NCBI RefSeq assembly: GCF_000143965.1
Contig: NC_014365.1
Location: forward strand, 1,267,501-1,331,500
Direction of reading: 5' to 3'
From: Desulfarculus baarsii DSM 2075
GTDB lineage: Bacteria; Desulfobacterota; Desulfarculia; Desulfarculales; Desulfarculaceae
DNA: 64,000 bases
Translations under genes and position numbers: made by a program
Notes under the pieces: generated by a model
What the model was told of the DNA's origin: nothing
Database searches by the model: none
The model's input: the letters and a program-made list of their open reading frames with translations, nothing else
Part shown: one piece after another, positions 20,547 through 30,020 of the stretch
Layout: each line of letters opens with the position of its first letter
Numbering within the stretch: position 1 is the first letter of the stretch

Positions 20547-21536
20547 ATGGACGAAAGAAGCCGCCGCAAACTGCTCGATATCCTGCGCGTATTGGCCGAG
20601 GCCGACCGCCCCCTGGGCGGCACGCGCATCGCCCACGCCCTCAATCTGGCCGGCAAGGACATGAGCCAGCGGACGATCCGCTATTACCTCAACCTCACCG
20701 ACGCCGAGGGGCTCACCGAAAGCGTCGGCCGCCGGGGCCGCCAGCTCACCACGCGGGGCAAGGCCGAGTTGGAGAGCGCCTACGTCGTCGACAAGGTCGG
20801 CTTTGTCGCCGCCCGGGCCGACGCCCTGACCTATGGCATGAATTTCCGCCTGCGCCAGGGCAAGGGCAGCGTGGTCGTCAACATCTCCACCTTCGAGACG
20901 GCCCGGGCCGGCCACGCCATCGAGGTCATGCGCCGGGTCTATCAGGCCGGCCTGAGCATGGGCCAGCGCCTGGCCCTGGCCGGGGCCGGCGCGCGCCTGG
21001 GTCGGTTGGTCGTTCAACCAGGCGAGATGGCCGTGGCCACCATCTGTTCGATCAGCGTCAACGGCGTGCTGCTGGCCGAGGGCATCCCCACCACCAACCG
21101 TTTCGGCGGCCTGCTGCAGATGCGCGGCGGCAAACCCCAGCGCTTTTTGCAGATCATTAACTACGACGGCACCACCCTCGATCCGCTGGAGATCTTCATC
21201 AAGGGCCAGATGACCAGCGTCAGCCAGGCCGCGGCCACCGGCGACGGCGTGGTCGGGGCCAGTTTTCGCGAGATCCCCACCCAGGCCGCCGAGGCCGCCC
21301 GCCGCCTGGGCGCGCGCATGGAGCGGGCCGGCCTGGGCGGCATCTTGATGATCGGCCGGCCCGGCCAGCCCCTGCTGGAGGTGCCGGTGTCCCAGGGCCG
21401 GGTGGGCATGATCGTTTTGGGCGGGCTCAACCCCATGGCCGCCGTCGAGGAAGTGGGCGTGCCCACCGGCAACCGGGCCATGGGCACGCTGTTGCCCTTC
21501 GAAGACCTGCGCCCTTTCACCGAAGTGCTGCGCTAA
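20547..21536 (+). CDS. nrpR: NrpR-type nitrogen repressor (winged helix + DUF128)
   Basis: 329 residues. An N-terminal winged helix-turn-helix (about 1-72: RRKLLDILRVLAEADRPLGG, then SQRTIRYYLNLTDAEGLTES and a GRRGRQLTTRGKAELE wing) is followed by one DUF128/NrpR sensory domain (about 75-329) with FVAARADALTYGMNF, TICSISVNGVLLAEGIPTTN and PMAAVEEVGVPTGN. In methanogenic archaea NrpR represses glnA and nif genes and is released by 2-oxoglutarate; many archaeal forms have two such domains, this has one. GGAG lies 7 nt before the ATG. It diverges from nadE-gltBD and sits in the nitrogen cluster, so a role in nitrogen control is likely but not proven. Confidence 0.88.
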   Translation: MDERSRRKLLDILRVLAEADRPLGGTRIAHALNLAGKDMSQRTIRYYLNLTDAEGLTESVGRRGRQLTTRGKAELESAYVVDKVGFVAARADALTYGMNFRLRQGKGSVVVNISTFETARAGHAIEVMRRVYQAGLSMGQRLALAGAGARLGRLVVQPGEMAVATICSISVNGVLLAEGIPTTNRFGGLLQMRGGKPQRFLQIINYDGTTLDPLEIFIKGQMTSVSQAAATGDGVVGASFREIPTQAAEAARRLGARMERAGLGGILMIGRPGQPLLEVPVSQGRVGMIVLGGLNPMAAVEEVGVPTGNRAMGTLLPFEDLRPFTEVLR

Positions 21537-21539
21537 AGA

Positions 21540-21581
21540 GCGCGCCCGGCTGGCCTAACTCCGCGCGGCGCGTTACTTTTT
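21540..21581 (+). terminator. Terminator of nrpR
   Basis: GCGCGCC / GGCGCGT stem (7 bp, one G-U) with a 20-nt loop, followed by TACTTTTT. It begins 4 bp after the nrpR stop. The T tract abuts the next promoter. Confidence 0.5.
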
Positions 21582-21582
21582 G

Positions 21583-21611
21583 TTGACACAGCCAGCGCCA
21601 TCCCCCTAAAT
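21583..21611 (+). promoter_or_regulatory. Promoter of the outer-membrane protein gene
   Basis: -35 TTGACA (21583-21588), 17-bp spacer, -10 CTAAAT (21606-21611). The leader is about 110 nt and includes GCG-rich inverted segments; no known riboswitch recognised. Confidence 0.5.
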
Positions 21612-21727
21612 TGACGCCGTATCCCGCGTAGACCAACGTCGCGAACCAAGCGCGCCATTTTCGCGAAAGCGTGGCGTTGCGCGATGGTTCATCCGTCCGT
21701 CCGTTATCGATAAAAGGAGGCTGTTTC

Positions 21728-22564
21728 ATGCGCAAAAACACGCTGAGCGCGCTGGCCGTGATTTGGGCCTTGGCTCTCTGTTCACCCGCGGTGGTCTGGG
21801 GCCAAAGCCTGGCCGATCCGGCCGCCATGACGCCCAAGGGCCAGTTCGCTCTGGGGCTGGATTTGTCTTATCTGTTCGAGCAACAGACCGCCGACTTCGA
21901 CCTGCGCTCGGACGACTCCAACGGAGATTCCGGCTATAGCAGAAACTCCGGCAAGATCAAAAACGACCAATGCTACCTGCTGAACCTGAGCTATGGCGTC
22001 GCCGATTGGCTGAGCGTTTTCGCCCAGGCCGGCGTGGTCAATGGCGGCAAGCTCATCGAGACCAACAGAGACTACCCCGAAGAATGGGAGATCAAGCTGC
22101 GCAGCCAGTTTGTCTGGGGCGTGGGGGCCAAGGCCCGGGCCTTCAAGCTCGATAACGGCCTGGCTCTGGGCCTGGCGGCCCGCTACCTGCGCTACGACAA
22201 CCGCAAGATGGTCGACTGGCGCGACAACGTCACCGGCCGCAGCGCCGACCAAAATTGGTCCACCGACGAGGAACTGGACTATTGGCAGGCCGACCTGGCC
22301 GCCACGCTCTCCATGCCCTTTGGCCCCGTCACCCCCTACGTGGGCCTGGGCTACAGCTACTTCGAGGCCAAGGAAAGCGGTCGTTGGACCAGCAAAAGCG
22401 ATCCGAGCTACTACGCCAACTACGACGCCAAGATGAAAAGCGACAACGAGCTGCTGGCCCTGTGCGGCTTGGACGTGGCGTTGGGTCACGGTTTGTCGCT
22501 CTACGCCCAGGCCGAGTTCGTGGCCCGCACCACCGTGGGCCTGGGTCTGAACTGGTCGTTCTAG
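21728..22564 (+). CDS. Outer-membrane beta-barrel protein, function unknown
   Basis: 278 residues. Signal peptide MRKNTLSALAVIWALALCSP with cleavage near VVWGQS, then a mature part of alternating-polarity strands (LGLDLSYLFEQQTADFDLR, LLNLSYGVADWLSVFAQAGV, FVWGVGAKARAFKL, VTPYVGLGYSYFEAKESGRW, LSLYAQAEFVARTTVGLGLNWSF) ending in the terminal Phe. The N-terminal ADPAAMTPKGQFALGLD and gaps of charged loops resemble OmpA/OmpW-size eight- to ten-strand barrels. A perfect AGGAGG precedes the ATG at 21728. It is a single gene with its own promoter and terminator. Transport or structural role cannot be told from the sequence. Confidence 0.72.
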   Translation: MRKNTLSALAVIWALALCSPAVVWGQSLADPAAMTPKGQFALGLDLSYLFEQQTADFDLRSDDSNGDSGYSRNSGKIKNDQCYLLNLSYGVADWLSVFAQAGVVNGGKLIETNRDYPEEWEIKLRSQFVWGVGAKARAFKLDNGLALGLAARYLRYDNRKMVDWRDNVTGRSADQNWSTDEELDYWQADLAATLSMPFGPVTPYVGLGYSYFEAKESGRWTSKSDPSYYANYDAKMKSDNELLALCGLDVALGHGLSLYAQAEFVARTTVGLGLNWSF

Positions 22565-22588
22565 GTCGCGGCGAAAAACGAGCCTCCA

Positions 22589-22620
22589 GGCCATCGCCCC
22601 ACGGGGCGGCGGCCTTTTTT
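22589..22620 (+). terminator. Terminator of the outer-membrane protein gene
   Basis: GGCC-AT-CGCCCC / GGGGCG-GC-GGCC stem-loop followed by TTTTTT, 25 bp after the stop. Confidence 0.85.
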
Positions 22621-22636
22621 CGCGCCGCCGTGGGCC

Positions 22637-23277
22637 TCAGGCCAGGGCCTGACGCACCAGGGCCAGGATCTGCGAGGGCCGGAAGGGCTTGCTCAGGGCC
22701 GGATAGCCCAGGCGCTCGATCTCCTCGCGCAGCTCGGCGCGCACGGCGTGGGTGCCAAAAAAGCCGCTGATGAAGATGGCCTTGAGCGCGGCGTCGCGAC
22801 GGCGCAGGTGGCGGATCATCTCCACGCCGTTCATGACGGGCATGACCACGTCGGTGATGACCAACTCCGGCCGAAAGATCAGGTGCTCGCGCAGGCCCAG
22901 CGCGCCGTTGGCGGCGGTGGCCACGTGATAGCCCTCCAGGCCCAGCAGGTCGGCCAGGTTGTCCTTGAGGCCGTCCTCGTCCTCGACCACCAGCACCCGG
23001 GGGTGACCGTCGCTGGCCTGACCCCGCCGGCCCAAAAAACGCGCCAGATCGTCGTCGCTGGTCTGGTCCAGGCGGCATTTGATCTGGTTGAGGCGGACTT
23101 GGCCCTGGTTGGCGGCGTCGCTGCGGCGTCGGTGCAGGTCGGGGTGGTAGACCTTGCATAGCAGGTGATAGCTGCTGCGCACGTAGCGCACGGCGGCCTC
23201 GGAGCCCAGGTCTTGGGCGATCTCGGCGGCTTTTTCCAGCACGCCCAAAAAACGCAGGTCGTTTTCCAGGCTGTCCA

Positions 23278-23278
<1 letters not shown>
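22637..23278 (-). CDS. Response regulator with an N-terminal J-domain-like segment
   Basis: 213 residues. The C-terminal two thirds (about 90-213) is a receiver domain: acidic pair in VLVVEDEDGLKDNL, phospho-acceptor Asp in LVITDVVMPVMNGVEM, and the Lys in LSKPFRPSQIL. The N-terminal 85 residues are helical and contain VRSSYHLLCKVYHPDLHRRR, an HPD tripeptide in a DnaJ-like helix-loop-helix setting, followed by QGQVRLNQIKCRLDQ. There is no output domain. The start ATG shares one base with the ubiA stop (TGATG), so it belongs to the ubiD operon. The partner kinase is unknown; the hybrid kinase at 26368 is divergent and nearby. Confidence 0.82.
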
Positions 23279-24164
<886 letters not shown>

Positions 24165-24168
<4 letters not shown>

Positions 24169-24752
24169 CTCTGGGGTACAATATTGGGTATCACGCTGAA
24201 ATTTACACAAAGTGGCGTTGTTAATTCCCTTTGGCGGTTAGTTTCACTAAAGTATCTTGCTGTCACCGTCACGCCAGCGATGGTTGGTAAATTTTTTATA
24301 TCATCGTCGGAGTATCCAAATGTTGTAGGAAACAACACCCCGAGGCGATCATTTTCCCCATCGTAAAATTCGAAATCTAATTCTTGCTCTGGGGAAAGGG
24401 AGAATTTTTTACTAAAAAGTGTTTTGTTATATTTCGTAATATCGGGATGGTTGCATTCAAGTCCGATATCCATCGCGATAGAGTGACCTATATTTTTTAT
24501 GCGTAACATATAAATGTCTTTTCTATAATCAGATGTATTCTTGTCTGCCTTCTTCTGATATACATACATTATGAGCTTTGGATCGATCTGCGCCTCGCGG
24601 AGTCTCTTTGTTTCCGCATGCAGTTGCCGTGCAAAATAGCTGTTGACGGCGGCGGAAATAGCGCCAACAGCCGTCAAAATAACGCCTACCCAAACTTGCC
24701 AGTATGAGGATTGTTCTGCGGCAACGGTGTTGAAATTAAAGATAATATCCAT
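24165..24752 (-). CDS. Membrane-anchored hypothetical protein in an AT-rich insert
   Basis: 195 residues, not recognised. One transmembrane helix (about 15-37, WQVWVGVILTAVGAISAAV) is followed by a short basic helix (ARQLHAETKRLREAQ) and a soluble, probably beta-sandwich domain (YMLRIKNIGHSIAMDIGLEC, LDFEFYDGEND). Base composition is strikingly different: 24301-24540 has 87 G+C in 240 bases (36%) against about 66% around it, and codons are A/T-ending. It is wedged between ubiD (8 bp upstream) and ubiA (4-bp overlap). GGGGAG at the ubiD end serves as its ribosome site. It looks horizontally acquired; similar TM-plus-domain proteins are common accessory genes of unknown role. Confidence 0.75.
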
Positions 24753-24760
24753 AATCTCCC

Positions 24761-26218
24761 CTACGCCAGCCCCCACTTTTTCAGCTTGTCCAGGGCCTTT
24801 TTTTGCACCTCGGGCGTCATTTCCACGCGCTCGGGCCAGGGCCGGTGAAAGCCCTCGTCGGCGGTCTTGCGCGTGCCGTCCAGGCCCATCTTGCTGTGCA
24901 GCCAGGGCAGTTGGGCCGCGTGGTCCAGGGCGTCGGCCGGCCCCCGCGTGAACAACACGTCGCGCTGGGGGTCGATGTGGTTCAAGGCCTCCCACCAGGC
25001 CTCCTGGGGGTCTTGCACGTTGACGTGCTTGTCGACGATCACCAGCACCTTGGCGAACATCATCTGGCCCGTGCCCCACAGGGCGTTCATCACCTTGAAG
25101 GCGTGCCCCGGATATTGCTTGTCGATGGCCACGAACACCAGGTTGTGAAAAACGCCCTCGGCCGGCATGTGGTAATCGACCACCTCGGGCAGCACGGCTT
25201 GCAACAGCGGCAAAAAGATGCGCTCGGTGGCCAGGCCCAGGTAAAAATCCTCCATGGGCGGCCGGCCGACGATGGTGGCCGGATAGATGAAGTCCTTGCG
25301 GTGGGTGATGTGGGTCACGTGAAAGACGGGGTATTTGTCTTCCAGGCTGTAAAAGCCGGTGTGGTCGCCAAAGGGGCCTTCCACGCGCATGGGCTCGGCC
25401 GGATCGACATAGCCCTCGATGACTGCCTCGGCCTCGGCGGGAACCAGCAGATCGCACGAGACGGCCTTGGTCACCCGCAGGGGGCTTTCCAGCAAAAACC
25501 CCGAAAACATCAGTTCGTCAACGGCCTCGGGCAACGGCGCGCAGGCGGCGTAGGTGGTGGCCGGCGGGCCGCCCAGGGCCACGGCCACGGGAAGTTTTTG
25601 GCCCAACGCACGGGCCTTGGCCAGATGGGCCGCGCCGCCCTTGTGCCTGTGCCAATGCATGCCCGTGGTCTGGGGGCCGAACTTCTGCATGCGATACATG
25701 CCGATATTCTGGCGGCCGGTCTGCGGATCGGCGGTGATGACCTGGGGCAGGGTGATGAAGGGGCCGGCGTCGCCGGGCCAGCAGGTCAGGATGGGCAAAA
25801 TGTCCAGCGAGGCCCGCGCGCCTTCCAGGATAACCTCTTGGCAGGAGGCGTTTTTGACCTCCTTGGGCTTGAAGGCGGCTAGCTGCTTGAGCTTGGGCAG
25901 GGCGCTTCTGACCTTGGCCCACAGGCCGTCGGGGATCTCCATCTCCATCATCGCCCGGATGCGCGCGGCCACGTCCTCCAGGCGCTCGACGCCCAGGGCC
26001 GCGGCCATGCGCTGGCGCGAGCCGAACAGGTTGATGGCGATGGGCCGGCCGCCGCCCTTGGTTTTTTCGAACAACAGGGCCGGGCCGCCGGCCTTCATCA
26101 CCGGGTCGCAGAGGGCCGTCACTTCCAGGAACGGATCGACCTCCTCGGCGATGCGCCTCAGCCAGCCGCGTTTTTCCAGATCGTTGACAAACTGGCCCAT
26201 GCTTTGCGGCGCGGACAT
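24761..26218 (-). CDS. ubiD: UbiD-family decarboxylase (MqnL-like)
   Basis: Prenylated-FMN-dependent decarboxylase for an aromatic acid in quinone synthesis. 485 residues. Motifs: GGPALLFEKTKG, ITADPQTGRQNIGMYRMQ, the Arg-Glu-Asp region with EGPFGDHTGFYS, and YPATIVGRPPMEDFYLG, all standard for UbiD. The pairing with ubiA in one operon supports a decarboxylation step just before or after prenylation in the menaquinone (futalosine) pathway. Prenyl-FMN would be made by a UbiX not present here. It is the first gene of the operon, 34 bp downstream of a predicted promoter. Confidence 0.94.
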   Translation of the reverse strand: MSAPQSMGQFVNDLEKRGWLRRIAEEVDPFLEVTALCDPVMKAGGPALLFEKTKGGGRPIAINLFGSRQRMAAALGVERLEDVAARIRAMMEMEIPDGLWAKVRSALPKLKQLAAFKPKEVKNASCQEVILEGARASLDILPILTCWPGDAGPFITLPQVITADPQTGRQNIGMYRMQKFGPQTTGMHWHRHKGGAAHLAKARALGQKLPVAVALGGPPATTYAACAPLPEAVDELMFSGFLLESPLRVTKAVSCDLLVPAEAEAVIEGYVDPAEPMRVEGPFGDHTGFYSLEDKYPVFHVTHITHRKDFIYPATIVGRPPMEDFYLGLATERIFLPLLQAVLPEVVDYHMPAEGVFHNLVFVAIDKQYPGHAFKVMNALWGTGQMMFAKVLVIVDKHVNVQDPQEAWWEALNHIDPQRDVLFTRGPADALDHAAQLPWLHSKMGLDGTRKTADEGFHRPWPERVEMTPEVQKKALDKLKKWGLA

Positions 26219-26252
26219 GATTCTCCATCCGGCATAAGTTGACGATGACGTT

Positions 26253-26281
26253 ACTATAACTTAGGCTGTGGCCCGGCGCAA
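26253..26281 (-). promoter_or_regulatory. Promoter of the ubiD operon
   Basis: Minus strand -35 TTGCGC (26276-26281), 17-bp spacer, -10 TATAGT (26253-26258). Confidence 0.5.
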
Positions 26282-26304
26282 TCGGCGGCGGCGGCGCATG
26301 CGCC

Positions 26305-26333
26305 TTGACGGAAGTTGGCAAAACCGCTTACAC
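26305..26333 (+). promoter_or_regulatory. Predicted promoter of the hybrid kinase gene
   Basis: -35 TTGACG (26305-26310), 17-bp spacer, -10 TTACAC (26328-26333), 35 bp before the ATG. It diverges from the ubiD promoter. Confidence 0.4.
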
Positions 26334-26367
26334 TTCTTACAAGATATAGAATAATTGGACGCCAACG

Positions 26368-29300
26368 ATGTTCGCCAATTTGCTGTATAACGCCGTTCTG
26401 CTGTTGGCTTTGGGCTATCTATACAGCCTGATCGCGCGTCGTTGGGATGCGTCCACCATTGCCGGGCAAATCCACAAGGGCCTGCTTTTCGGCGCGGTGG
26501 CGTTGGGGGTGATGTACAACCCGGTGACGCTGTTGCCGGGGCTGGTGTTCGACACGCGCTCGGCGGTGCTTGGCGTGGCGGGGCTTTTTGGCGGCCCGCT
26601 GACGGCGGCCATCGCGGTGGTCATGGCCGCGGCCTATCGCGTCTGGTACGGCGGCTCGGGCGTTTTAACAGGCGTTTTGGTGGCTTGCCTCTCGGGGGGC
26701 ATCGGCGCGGCTTATTACCTGTGGCTGCGCCGGCGCGGCAAGTCACTGGGGACGCTGGGGCTCTACGTCTTCGGCGTGGTCGTTCACGTGGCCATGCTTT
26801 TGGGCATGCTGAGCCTGGGCTGGACGGCGGCCAAGATGGTTTTGGCCAACATCGCCGCGCCGGTGATGTTGATCTACCCGGTGGTTACGTTGCTGCTGGC
26901 CCTGCTGCTGGCCGATGGCGAAAAATACATCGAGACCGAAAAGCGCCTGGCGGCCAGTGAAAATCGCTTTCGGCTGAGCTTTGACAACGCCAACATCGGC
27001 ATGGTCATCGTCGGCGTCGATGGCCGTTTGGTGCTGGCCAACGAGCAATTCGCCGCCATGCTCGGCTACGACAAAGACGAGCTGATCGGCCTGCACTTCA
27101 ACGAGATCACCCATCCCGACGACCGCGACATCGGCAAGGATTACGTGGCCAGCACCGTGACCGGCCAGGCAGCCTCGGCCAGGTACGAAAAACGTTATCT
27201 GCGCAAGGACGGCGCGGTGGTCTGGGCGCGCGTCTCGCTGTCGTTGGTGCGCGACGCCGCCGGAAAGCCGCTGCATTTCATCTCCCACGCCCAGGATATC
27301 TCCGAAAGCAAAAAGGCCGAGGAGGCCCTGCGCGAAAGCGAATATCGCTTTCGGTATTTCGTGGAAAACGCCAATGATATCGTCTACGCCCTGTCGCCCG
27401 AGGGATCGTTCACTTACATTACGCCCAATTGGTTCGATTATTTCGGCGAGCCGGCCGAGGAGGCCCTTGGCAAGACATTCGAGCCATACGTGCACCCCGA
27501 CGACGTGGGCGCGTGCCGGGCGTTTCTGACCAAGGTGCTGGAGACCGGCCAAAAGCAATCCAGCGTGGAATACCGCGTCCAGCGCCGCGACGGATCCTGG
27601 CGCTGGCATGTGTCCAATGGCGCGCCGCTGCGCGACGCCCAGGGCGCGATCATCGGCTACGTGGGCATCGCCCGCGACGTGACCGAGAGCAAAAACACCG
27701 CCGAGGCCCTGCGCGAGGCGGCGCTACGCCTGCAAGAGGCGGTCCGGGCGGCCAACGTGGGCCTGTGGGATTGGCGCCTGGATACGGACGAGGTCTTTTA
27801 TTCATCCGAGTGGAAGCGCCAGATCGGCTTCGAGGACCACGAGATCGGCAACGATTTCGCGGAGTGGGAGAGCCGTGTCCACCCCGAGGATCTGGCGCCG
27901 ACCATGGCGTTGATCCAGCGGACGCTGGACGGCCGGGCCGCCAAGCTCCAGTTGGAGTTTCGTTTTCGGCACAAGGACGGCTCGTATCGCTGGATCATGG
28001 CCCAGGGCTCGGTGCTGCGCGACGAGGCGGGCCGGGCCACGCGCATGCTGGGCTCGCACATCGACATCACCGAGCGCAAGCAGGCCGAGGCGGCCCTGCG
28101 CGAGAGCGAACGGACCCTGCACACGCTCATGGCCAACCTGCCGGGCATGGCCTACCGTTGCCGAAATGATGAACACTGGACCATGGAGTTTGTCAGCCAG
28201 GGTTGCCTGGCCCTGACCGGCTATCGGCCCGAGGAATTGATGATCGGCGGGCGCGTGTCCTACGCCCAGGTCATCCGCCCCGAGGACCGGGAGATGGTCG
28301 CCCAGACCGTGCGGCGGGCCTTGGGGCGTCGTGAAGTGTTCGAGCTGATTTACATCATCCAGACCGCCCAGGGCGGGCAAAAGTGGGTTTGGGAGCGGGG
28401 CTGCGGTGTTTTCGGCGATGATGGTCGGCTGCTGGCCGTCGAGGGCTTCATCAGCGACATGGACGAGCTCAAGCGGACCGAGGCGGCCCTGCGCGCCAAC
28501 GAGCGGCGGCTCAGCGCCATCGTGGAGGCCATGCCCGACCCCATGGTGGTCTACGACGGCCAAGGCCGTGCCACCTATCTCAACCCGGCCTTTGGCCAGG
28601 TCTTTGGCTGGCGGCCCGAGGAACTGCTGGGCAAGGCCATCCCCTTCGTGCCCGACGACCAGAAAGAGGCGGTCGTGGCCACGATCAAAGACCTGTTCGC
28701 CCACGGCGGGCCGGTGACCATGGAGACCAAGCGCCTGACCAAGGACGGCCGCCTGCTCGACATCGTCATCAGCGCGGCCAGGGTTTTGGACGAGGCCGGC
28801 CGCGTCACGGGCATGGTCGTCAACCTCACCGACGTCACCCACACCAAGCGCCTGGAGGCCCAACTGCGCCAGGCCCAGAAAATGGAGGCCATCGGCACCC
28901 TGGCCGGCGGCATCGCCCACGATTTCAACAACATCCTCACGGCCATCTCCGGCAACGCCGAGCTGGCCCTGGACCGCGCCAGGCAGGGAGCGGCCACCCC
29001 GGCCGAGCTGGAAAAAATCCTCGGGGCCGCCGACCGCGCCAGGCGCCTGATCAAAAAGATCATGTTTTTCAGCCGCAAGGTCGAGTTCCATCCCCAGCCG
29101 TTGAACCTGAACAAAGTGGTCACCGACGCCGTTTCCATCATCGAGCGGGCCATCCCCAAGATGATCTCGGTGGAGCTGCGCCTGGAGCCCACGCCGTGGA
29201 CGATCAAGGGCGACGCCACTCAACTGGAGCAGATCATCCTCAACCTGGCCAGCAACGCCCAGGACGCCATGCAAAACGGCGGCAGGCTGATCATCGAGAC

Positions 29301-30003
29301 AGCCAACGTGTGTCTGGACGAAAAAGACGCGGCCAGCCATTTTCACATGGCCGCCGGCGATTATCTGCGCTTGACCGTCTCCGACACCGGCGTGGGCATC
29401 GACAAGCACATCCTGGAGCACATCTTCGAGCCTTTTTACACCACCAAGGAAATCGGCAAAGGCACGGGCATGGGCCTGGCCTCGGTTTATGGCGCGGTGC
29501 AAAACCACGGCGGGCATATCTATTGTTATAGCGAGCCGGGGCAAGGCACGGTGTTCAAATGCTATCTGCCGGCCATCCGCGAGGACGCCGAACGCCTCGC
29601 AGCGCCCGCTTTCGAAGTGGAGGCGATCGCCGGCGGCGCGGAGACGCTTCTGCTGGTCGATGACGAGGCGGCCCTGCGTGAGCTGAGCGGCGAGATGCTG
29701 GAGGCCGAGGGCTATCGGGTGCTGACCGCCGACAGCGGCGAGCGGGCCATCGATATCTTTCGCGACTCGGAGAGCCGCGTGGACTTGGTGGTGATGGACC
29801 TGGGCATGCCCGGCATGGGCGGCCACAAGGCCCTGAAGGAAATCCTGGCCATCGATCCCAAGGCCAAGGTGATCATCGCCAGCGGCTATCTGGCCGAGGG
29901 CCACATGCGCCAGGCCCTGGAGGCCGGCGCGGCCGGCTACGTGGCCAAGCCATATCGCCGGTTGGAGTTGCTCGCCGCCATCCGCCAGGCCCTCGACGCC
30001 TGA
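26368..30003 (+). CDS. Multi-PAS hybrid sensor histidine kinase with 5TM-Lyt membrane domain
   Basis: 1211 residues. Residues 1-180 form a five/six-helix 5TM-5TMR-Lyt type sensor (GLLFGAVALGVMYNP, LVFDTRSAVLGVAGLFGGP). Five PAS/PAC units follow (about 195-315, 320-445, 450-580, 585-710, 715-835) with repeated FRYFVENANDIVYAL-like and RDVTESK/DITERKQAEAALRESE linkers. HisKA phospho-acceptor His is near residue 851 in TLAGGIAHDFNNIL; the ATPase domain has NLASNAQDAM, DTGVGID and GKGTGMGLASVYGAV. A C-terminal receiver (about 1092-1208) has Asp in VVMDLGMPGMG and Lys in AKPYRR. An intramolecular phosphorelay is expected. The ligand is unknown. The output partner could be the receiver protein at 22637 or a distant regulator. 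Confidence 0.93.
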   Translation: MFANLLYNAVLLLALGYLYSLIARRWDASTIAGQIHKGLLFGAVALGVMYNPVTLLPGLVFDTRSAVLGVAGLFGGPLTAAIAVVMAAAYRVWYGGSGVLTGVLVACLSGGIGAAYYLWLRRRGKSLGTLGLYVFGVVVHVAMLLGMLSLGWTAAKMVLANIAAPVMLIYPVVTLLLALLLADGEKYIETEKRLAASENRFRLSFDNANIGMVIVGVDGRLVLANEQFAAMLGYDKDELIGLHFNEITHPDDRDIGKDYVASTVTGQAASARYEKRYLRKDGAVVWARVSLSLVRDAAGKPLHFISHAQDISESKKAEEALRESEYRFRYFVENANDIVYALSPEGSFTYITPNWFDYFGEPAEEALGKTFEPYVHPDDVGACRAFLTKVLETGQKQSSVEYRVQRRDGSWRWHVSNGAPLRDAQGAIIGYVGIARDVTESKNTAEALREAALRLQEAVRAANVGLWDWRLDTDEVFYSSEWKRQIGFEDHEIGNDFAEWESRVHPEDLAPTMALIQRTLDGRAAKLQLEFRFRHKDGSYRWIMAQGSVLRDEAGRATRMLGSHIDITERKQAEAALRESERTLHTLMANLPGMAYRCRNDEHWTMEFVSQGCLALTGYRPEELMIGGRVSYAQVIRPEDREMVAQTVRRALGRREVFELIYIIQTAQGGQKWVWERGCGVFGDDGRLLAVEGFISDMDELKRTEAALRANERRLSAIVEAMPDPMVVYDGQGRATYLNPAFGQVFGWRPEELLGKAIPFVPDDQKEAVVATIKDLFAHGGPVTMETKRLTKDGRLLDIVISAARVLDEAGRVTGMVVNLTDVTHTKRLEAQLRQAQKMEAIGTLAGGIAHDFNNILTAISGNAELALDRARQGAATPAELEKILGAADRARRLIKKIMFFSRKVEFHPQPLNLNKVVTDAVSIIERAIPKMISVELRLEPTPWTIKGDATQLEQIILNLASNAQDAMQNGGRLIIETANVCLDEKDAASHFHMAAGDYLRLTVSDTGVGIDKHILEHIFEPFYTTKEIGKGTGMGLASVYGAVQNHGGHIYCYSEPGQGTVFKCYLPAIREDAERLAAPAFEVEAIAGGAETLLLVDDEAALRELSGEMLEAEGYRVLTADSGERAIDIFRDSESRVDLVVMDLGMPGMGGHKALKEILAIDPKAKVIIASGYLAEGHMRQALEAGAAGYVAKPYRRLELLAAIRQALDA

Positions 30004-30020
30004 AAGGCCCGCTCGCCGCT

